Below, piece by piece: positions 60,405-64,000 of a DNA stretch of 64,000 bases. Both the position numbers and the translations under genes were made by a program. Under the pieces are notes generated by a model. The model did no database searches, was not told where the DNA came from, and was given only the letters and a program-made list of their open reading frames with translations. Origin of the DNA: Trichomonas vaginalis G3 (Eukaryota > Parabasalia > Trichomonadida > Trichomonadidae); assembly GCF_026262505.1 (NCBI RefSeq), contig NC_067205.1, positions 14,880,001-14,944,000 of the forward strand, in the 5' to 3' direction. Each line of letters starts with the position of its first letter. Position 1 is the stretch's first letter.

Positions 60405-60730
60405 TGTGTCCTGTTGGAAGGAAGAACTTTTCCTGTTGGAAGGAAGAACTTTTCCTGTTGGAAGGAAAATTTTTTTCCTGTCGGATGGAAAAATTTTTCC
60501 TGTCGGATGGAAAATTTTTTCCTGAAGTTCGACCAAAAAGTTCTCAATTTTCGAAAATTTGAATGGTTTACGGACGGACAACTGGAAAATTTTTTCTTGT
60601 CGGATGGAAAATTTTTTCTTGTCGTCGGGAAAATTTTTTCTGTCGGAAGGAAATTTTTTTCCAGTTGTCGGGAAAAACTTTTTCTTGTCGTCGGGAAAAT
60701 ATTTTTCTGTCGGATGGAAGGACTCGGAAT
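60405..60730. repeat. Array of short palindromic units (TTTTTCCTGTCGGATGGAAAA type)
   Basis: About a dozen degenerate units of 20-25 bp. Each combines TTTTTCC, CTGT(T/C)GGA(A/T)GG and GGAAAA, so neighbouring units can pair as GGAAAAATTTTTCC stems. It interrupts the space between the ATPase and KilA-N genes. Open frames across it in several phases are by-products of the repeat. Confidence 0.75.
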
Positions 60731-60811
60731 GCCAGAAGGATTTGACAAGCCAATTTACCATCTAGAGCTACCTGAGCCATCTGAAGTCAAGCGTAAAAAT
60801 AAATGGTTCAT

Positions 60812-61639
60812 CTACCCTACTTGTTTGAAGTTGTCAAAATACTCTGTTATTTTTTCCTTTAACAATGGCAAATCTTCTTTGAATGTAAGTATTGTACAAC
60901 CTTTCATATCATAGTGTGTTTGAGGTAACGTATCTTGAACTATTTGTTTCACATCTTCATTCGGTGTCATTGAAATCGGTAAGTTTTCGCGATAGAACCA
61001 ATTTCTGTCAGATTTGTAAATCTTAGCAAGGTCGTAAAAGCTTTTGTTGTTTCTTCTGACTAAATGCAACATAACCATATCTTTATCTTCTTCATTTTCC
61101 ATCTCTTCAGTATAAATCATATACTTATAGTTCTTTTCCTTTCCTTTTGGTACCGAACGTGGTATTCTTTTCTGAATGTTTTTGTCTTTTGCTTCAATGA
61201 CTTCATCTTTTGCATGAAGTTTCTTTTCCATATCTTCACGTTCTTGTCTATGAATTTCATCTAACATCATGAAAATATAACAAGCATAACGAGGTGAAGC
61301 CCACATTGCTACGGCATTTACTAAAAGTCTATGAACATAATATCCTTTCAAACAAGGAGCCAAATTCTTGCGATTTTCGAATGGAATCTCTTCCCTCGGT
61401 TTTCCGAGGGAAGCAAACATATGAGGAAATTCTTCTAAAAGTTCTTTTGTCTGTTGGTTTTCAAACCAATGATATGCTTGCTTTGTAGAACGAAGAGCGT
61501 TCAAAATACTTTGCATTTGGTACATATCGTCTTTGACCGAACGAATGAGACGGAGTTGTTTGTTAAACTGTATGTACTCATATTCTTCATTTATAGCTTC
61601 ATGAACGATAGCAGTTGTTGTGTTCTCTGTTGTTGACAT
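60812..61639 (-). CDS. KilA-N domain protein (copy in element 2)
   Basis: 275 residues from ATG 61639 (MSTTENTTTAIVHEAINEEY). The KilA-N core is CLKGYYVHRLLVNAVAMWAS then PRYACYIFMMLDEIHRQERE. A coiled coil and the shared C-terminus (SFYDLAKIYKSDRNWF, TILTFKEDLPLLKEK) follow. It is about 90 percent identical by eye to the element 1 copy, far closer than any other gene pair between the two elements, implying recent transfer or exchange. Here it lacks the flanking inverted repeats of the element 1 cassette. The putative role is nucleic-acid-binding regulator. Confidence 0.85.
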   Translation of the reverse strand: MSTTENTTTAIVHEAINEEYEYIQFNKQLRLIRSVKDDMYQMQSILNALRSTKQAYHWFENQQTKELLEEFPHMFASLGKPREEIPFENRKNLAPCLKGYYVHRLLVNAVAMWASPRYACYIFMMLDEIHRQEREDMEKKLHAKDEVIEAKDKNIQKRIPRSVPKGKEKNYKYMIYTEEMENEEDKDMVMLHLVRRNNKSFYDLAKIYKSDRNWFYRENLPISMTPNEDVKQIVQDTLPQTHYDMKGCTILTFKEDLPLLKEKITEYFDNFKQVG

Positions 61640-61727
61640 ATCTGTCTTTACATACAAAATAAAAAAAATATTTTATAAAAAATTAGCGTTATTTTCTGAC
61701 TTTCACAAAAGACCAAAAATAAACGCT

Positions 61728-63062
61728 TTACATGTATTTTTCAGCAACTTCGTCAAATAATTTTATAGCTTTATCTATCTCATCTACTTCAAACGTTTCT
61801 TTACCTTTTATGGGAGCACCATACATTTTCTCAAACTTTTCAAGTAGTTCTGTTTCTGCAGCTCTCATATCATTAACCAACACAACCTTGACTCTATTGA
61901 CTGTACTGTCATATCTTAGAGTTATATTATATGTTCTTCCTATCTTATATCTTTTTGTATTGAAGTCCTTCGGTTTCTGAACGATGTAAAGTAAGCCTTC
62001 ACTGCAACGTTCCGTATTGAATGAACCATATGTTATGAAGTTATATCCAACAACTGGGTCTAACCATAACAAAACTATTGGTATAAGACTTTTGTCTATA
62101 AGATATGCTGCAGTTCCATAGAATTTTACCGATATCATAAGCTCAGGATTTCTTGTCAAAATTTTCTGAGTAGAAGCAATTTTAACCCAGTGGTTTGTTT
62201 TCTTTTCAAATGGAGATAAAATGTCTGACAAAGAATATTTGTTGTATTTCTTTGAGTATCTTACGTTTAAATCACCTATTCTAACCACTTTGGTGTCATT
62301 GTCTATCTTTCCAACTGTTTCAAACTGAATGTTTGACATATCTTTCTTTAAGTCTGCATAGTCGTTTCTCATACGTTCTATCTCTTTGACGGAGTAGTTA
62401 TATCTCCTCATTGCTGCTTTACATTTAGAACATTGCGGATTCATCTTTGCGTTATATTCTGAAACCTTACCAGCTAAAACAACTAAAGCGTCAATTGCTC
62501 TCTTCATCTCAAACATAGCGGGTCTTATTTGTTCATTCCATACCTTACCTCTTCTATCTTTATCTCTTATCTGCCATACACATTTTGCAACTAACGAAAC
62601 AAAGTTGTCGTAGGTCTTAAACTCCCGGGTTTTGTAAAGGTCAGAAACATTCTTATATACCATGTCGCAATCTTTGTCCATAACCTTATGGTTGCAATGA
62701 AATCCTAGAAACTCATAGTTTACCTTTCGTATGAACTTCTTTATTTCTACTGAGTCAGTTGCTTTGACTTCTATTTCGTCGAATTCAGGAATAGTGAGCT
62801 TTTGTTGCTGAATTTCAGGCAATTTGGGTAAATGGTCAATAATGTCCTGCATTTCATAAAGATACTGTTCATTTGTTTCATCTTTCGCACTACAGTCTAA
62901 ATTACATGTTAAAAGTTCCTGCTTTATCTTCTGGATTTCTGTTTCAAAAGTATATGAAGACGAAGTGAAGCTTTTCATCTCTACCAGCATAGATGTTGGA
63001 TTCATGACTAAAGAGTTTGGTGAAGTTGTTGTTTGAACTGTTGTTGTGCCGATTGTTGACAT
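61728..63062 (-). CDS. MSV199 plus T5orf172/GIY-YIG-like protein
   Basis: 444 residues from ATG 63062 (MSTIGTTTVQTTTSPNSLVM). An MSV199-like domain lies around residues 100-170 (IKKFIRKVNYEFLGFHCNHK ... REFKTYDNFVSLVAKCVWQI). A linker with CSKCKAAMRRYNYSVKEIER and a coiled segment follow. The C-terminal domain has the GIY-YIG/T5orf172 layout GLLYIVQKPKDFNTKRYKIG, RTYNITLRYD, then AAETELLEKFEKMYGAPIKG and KETFEVDE. Such proteins occur in large DNA viruses beside KilA-N proteins and are predicted DNA-binding endonucleases. The gene is intact. It is preceded by an A-rich leader and follows KilA-N on the same strand. Confidence 0.75.
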   Translation of the reverse strand: MSTIGTTTVQTTTSPNSLVMNPTSMLVEMKSFTSSSYTFETEIQKIKQELLTCNLDCSAKDETNEQYLYEMQDIIDHLPKLPEIQQQKLTIPEFDEIEVKATDSVEIKKFIRKVNYEFLGFHCNHKVMDKDCDMVYKNVSDLYKTREFKTYDNFVSLVAKCVWQIRDKDRRGKVWNEQIRPAMFEMKRAIDALVVLAGKVSEYNAKMNPQCSKCKAAMRRYNYSVKEIERMRNDYADLKKDMSNIQFETVGKIDNDTKVVRIGDLNVRYSKKYNKYSLSDILSPFEKKTNHWVKIASTQKILTRNPELMISVKFYGTAAYLIDKSLIPIVLLWLDPVVGYNFITYGSFNTERCSEGLLYIVQKPKDFNTKRYKIGRTYNITLRYDSTVNRVKVVLVNDMRAAETELLEKFEKMYGAPIKGKETFEVDEIDKAIKLFDEVAEKYM

Positions 63063-63171
63063 TTTATTTTTTTATACAAAATAAAAAAATAAAAAAAATA
63101 AAACTAACTTTATTTTTTATTTCGGGAAAATTCATGAAAATTCAAGAGGGTAGAAAAGAGGGTAGAAAGGA

Positions 63172-63185
63172 GGGTAGATCTAACC
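63172..63185. promoter_or_regulatory. Variant palindrome GGGTAGATCTAACC followed by TTCTACCCT
   Basis: First of three copies in the right arm of element 2 (others at 63432-63445 and 63909-63922). Each is preceded by AAGAGG(G/T)TAGAAAAGAG-type sequence and followed by TTCTACCCTAAA. The repeated halves can also form a larger GGGTAGA...TCTACCC stem. Confidence 0.5.
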
Positions 63186-63230
63186 TTCTACCCTAAACAT
63201 TATTTTTGGGTCCTTTACACTCATTTACGA

Positions 63231-63412
63231 AAAAGTCTTGACAAAACATTTACGAAGAAGTCTTGACAAAACATTTACGAAGAAGTCTTGACAAAACATT
63301 TACGCTCATTACGAAGAAGTCTTGACAAAACATTTACGCTCATTACGAAGAAGTCTTGACAAAACATTTACGAAGAAGTCTTGACAAAACATTTACGAAG
63401 AAATCATGAAAA
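63231..63412. repeat. 25-bp tandem repeat array, right part 1 (inverse orientation)
   Basis: About seven units of CATTTACGAAGAAGTCTTGA plus CAAAA, the inverse of the left array. Two units are shortened or interrupted by CATTTACGCTCATTACG. This makes the element ends inverted repeats of satellites. Confidence 0.9.
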
Positions 63413-63457
63413 TTCAAGAGGGTAGAAAAGAGGTTAGATCTAACCTTCTACCCTAAA

Positions 63458-63622
63458 TTATATTTTTGGTCCGGGAACAAAATGAACGAGGTCAGGATGT
63501 ATGCAAATACCTTTGAATTCATTCATAACACCCTTTGTAAGCTCATAAAATGCTTGTTTTGAGGTCGAGCCACTTTTGGCTCCACCGTATTCTTTCAACC
63601 AAAACTCAAGAATTTCCTGCAT
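63458..63622 (-). CDS. 54-residue ORF embedded in the right repeat array
   Basis: ATG 63622 (MQEILEFWLKEYGGAKSGST) to TAA 63458, ending VHFVPGPKI. The composition is protein-like and bounded by the repeat blocks. The stop overlaps the TAAATTATATTTTT sequence that follows the palindrome motif. No family recognised. It could be a terminal-region gene comparable to the one in the repeats of element 1. Confidence 0.45.
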   Translation of the reverse strand: MQEILEFWLKEYGGAKSGSTSKQAFYELTKGVMNEFKGICIHPDLVHFVPGPKI

Positions 63623-63640
63623 GAATTTTATATAAAAACC

Positions 63641-63662
63641 AACCGTCTGAATTCAGACGGTT
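63641..63662. promoter_or_regulatory. Perfect 22-bp palindrome upstream of the 54-residue ORF
   Basis: AACCGTCTGAATTCAGACGGTT is fully self-complementary. It lies 18 bp before the minus-strand ATG at 63622. It could be a protein-binding site or hairpin; only one copy was seen. Confidence 0.5.
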
Positions 63663-63673
63663 GCTATATTCTT

Positions 63674-63890
63674 CACAAAACATTTACGTTTAGTTTACGA
63701 AGAAGTCATGACAAAACATATACGAAAAAGTCTTGACAAAGCATGTACGAAGAAGTCATGACAAAACATGTACGTTCATGTTTGACAAAGCATGTACGAA
63801 GAAGTTTTGACAAAACATTTACGAAGAAGTCTTGACAAAGCATGTACGAAGAAGTTTTGACAAAACATTTACGAAGAAGTCTTGACAAAT
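63674..63890. repeat. 25-bp tandem repeat array, right part 2 (inverse orientation)
   Basis: About nine units, more varied than part 1 (CATGTACG and CATTTACG; AAGTCATGA, AAGTCTTGA and AAGTTTTGA). One unit contains GTACGTTCATGTTTGAC, the inverse of the odd AACATGAACGTAAATG unit of the left array. The matching oddity supports a true inverted terminal relationship. Confidence 0.85.
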
Positions 63891-64000
63891 TCAAGAGGTT
63901 AGAAAAGAGGTTAGATCTAACCTTCTACCCTAAATTATATTTTTCAATACTTTTTCAGCACTTTTCCGTAGTTATATATGAAAGACAATTCGAGATAAAA

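Larger units (their letters stand above)
49866..63950. mobile_element. Element 2: Polinton-like-virus-type element, right limit uncertain
   Basis: Arrays of the same 25-bp repeat stand at the left (49866-50290) and, inverted, at the right (63231-63890). Between them lie a coiled-coil giant gene, major capsid, penton-like protein, SF3 helicase, packaging ATPase, KilA-N and MSV199/GIY-YIG genes. The ATPase is homologous to that of element 1. No polymerase B or integrase is present in the window. Either the arrays are the true termini and the element replicates through its helicase, or the rest of a larger Maverick lies beyond 64,000. Confidence 0.7.

Noticed and set aside
60334-60780. Multiple overlapping ORFs on both strands in the TTTTCC/GGAAAA array
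   Set aside because: The repeat itself lacks stops in several frames; the translations are simple Lys/Phe/Gly/Ser repeats without domain structure.
1-64000. tRNA or rRNA genes
   Set aside because: I looked for cloverleaf and T-loop signatures and GC-rich rRNA blocks and saw none; the hairpin clusters lack tRNA features.

Overview
The window looks like a piece of a trichomonad genome, most likely Trichomonas vaginalis. It is AT-rich and the host genes show no visible introns. It carries a BspA-like leucine-rich-repeat surface protein, an axonemal dynein heavy chain, ankyrin and ARM-like proteins, a Tvmar-type mariner, Mutator-like elements and two giant virus-like transposons. The species call is inference; no search was run.

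Layout. 1-9.9 kb holds host genes: the 5' part of a dynein heavy chain (minus strand, running off the left edge), a degraded membrane-protein ORF, an ankyrin fragment, an ARM-like protein and an intact BspA-like surface protein. 9.9-15.4 kb is gene-free and made of nested non-coding elements, including a 1,058-bp MITE with a 9-bp target duplication. 15.395-35.690 kb is a complete Maverick/Polinton (element 1). It has about 600-bp terminal inverted repeats, a TTTTC target duplication, protein-primed DNA polymerase B, retroviral-type integrase, packaging ATPase (broken), double-jelly-roll major capsid protein (broken), penton-like minor capsid proteins, a KilA-N protein in its own inverted-repeat cassette, and a large broken bacteriophage-type tail-fibre gene with a collagen-like stretch.

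35.7-49.6 kb is host sequence shredded by mobile DNA. It holds a beta-helix-like protein, two fragments of secreted/membrane proteins (one split by a mariner), two clusters of consecutive long hairpins, a broken DDE transposase, a 71-bp satellite and an intact MULE whose terminal repeats contain 121-bp tandem repeats. 49.87-63.9 kb is a second virus-like element (element 2), bracketed by oppositely oriented arrays of a 25-bp repeat. It has an intact packaging ATPase, KilA-N and MSV199/GIY-YIG proteins. Its capsid, penton and coiled-coil genes are broken, and so is a D5-like SF3 helicase. No PolB or integrase is visible in it, so it resembles a Polinton-like virus more than a classical Maverick.

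How the parts work together. In each virus-like element, capsid, penton and ATPase genes would build and fill a particle. Element 1 would replicate with PolB and integrate with its integrase; element 2 appears to rely on an SF3 helicase. Several gene pairs are divergent with only 16-44 bp between start codons, implying tiny bidirectional promoters. Both elements are decaying through single-base indels and stops, while several non-structural genes stay open.
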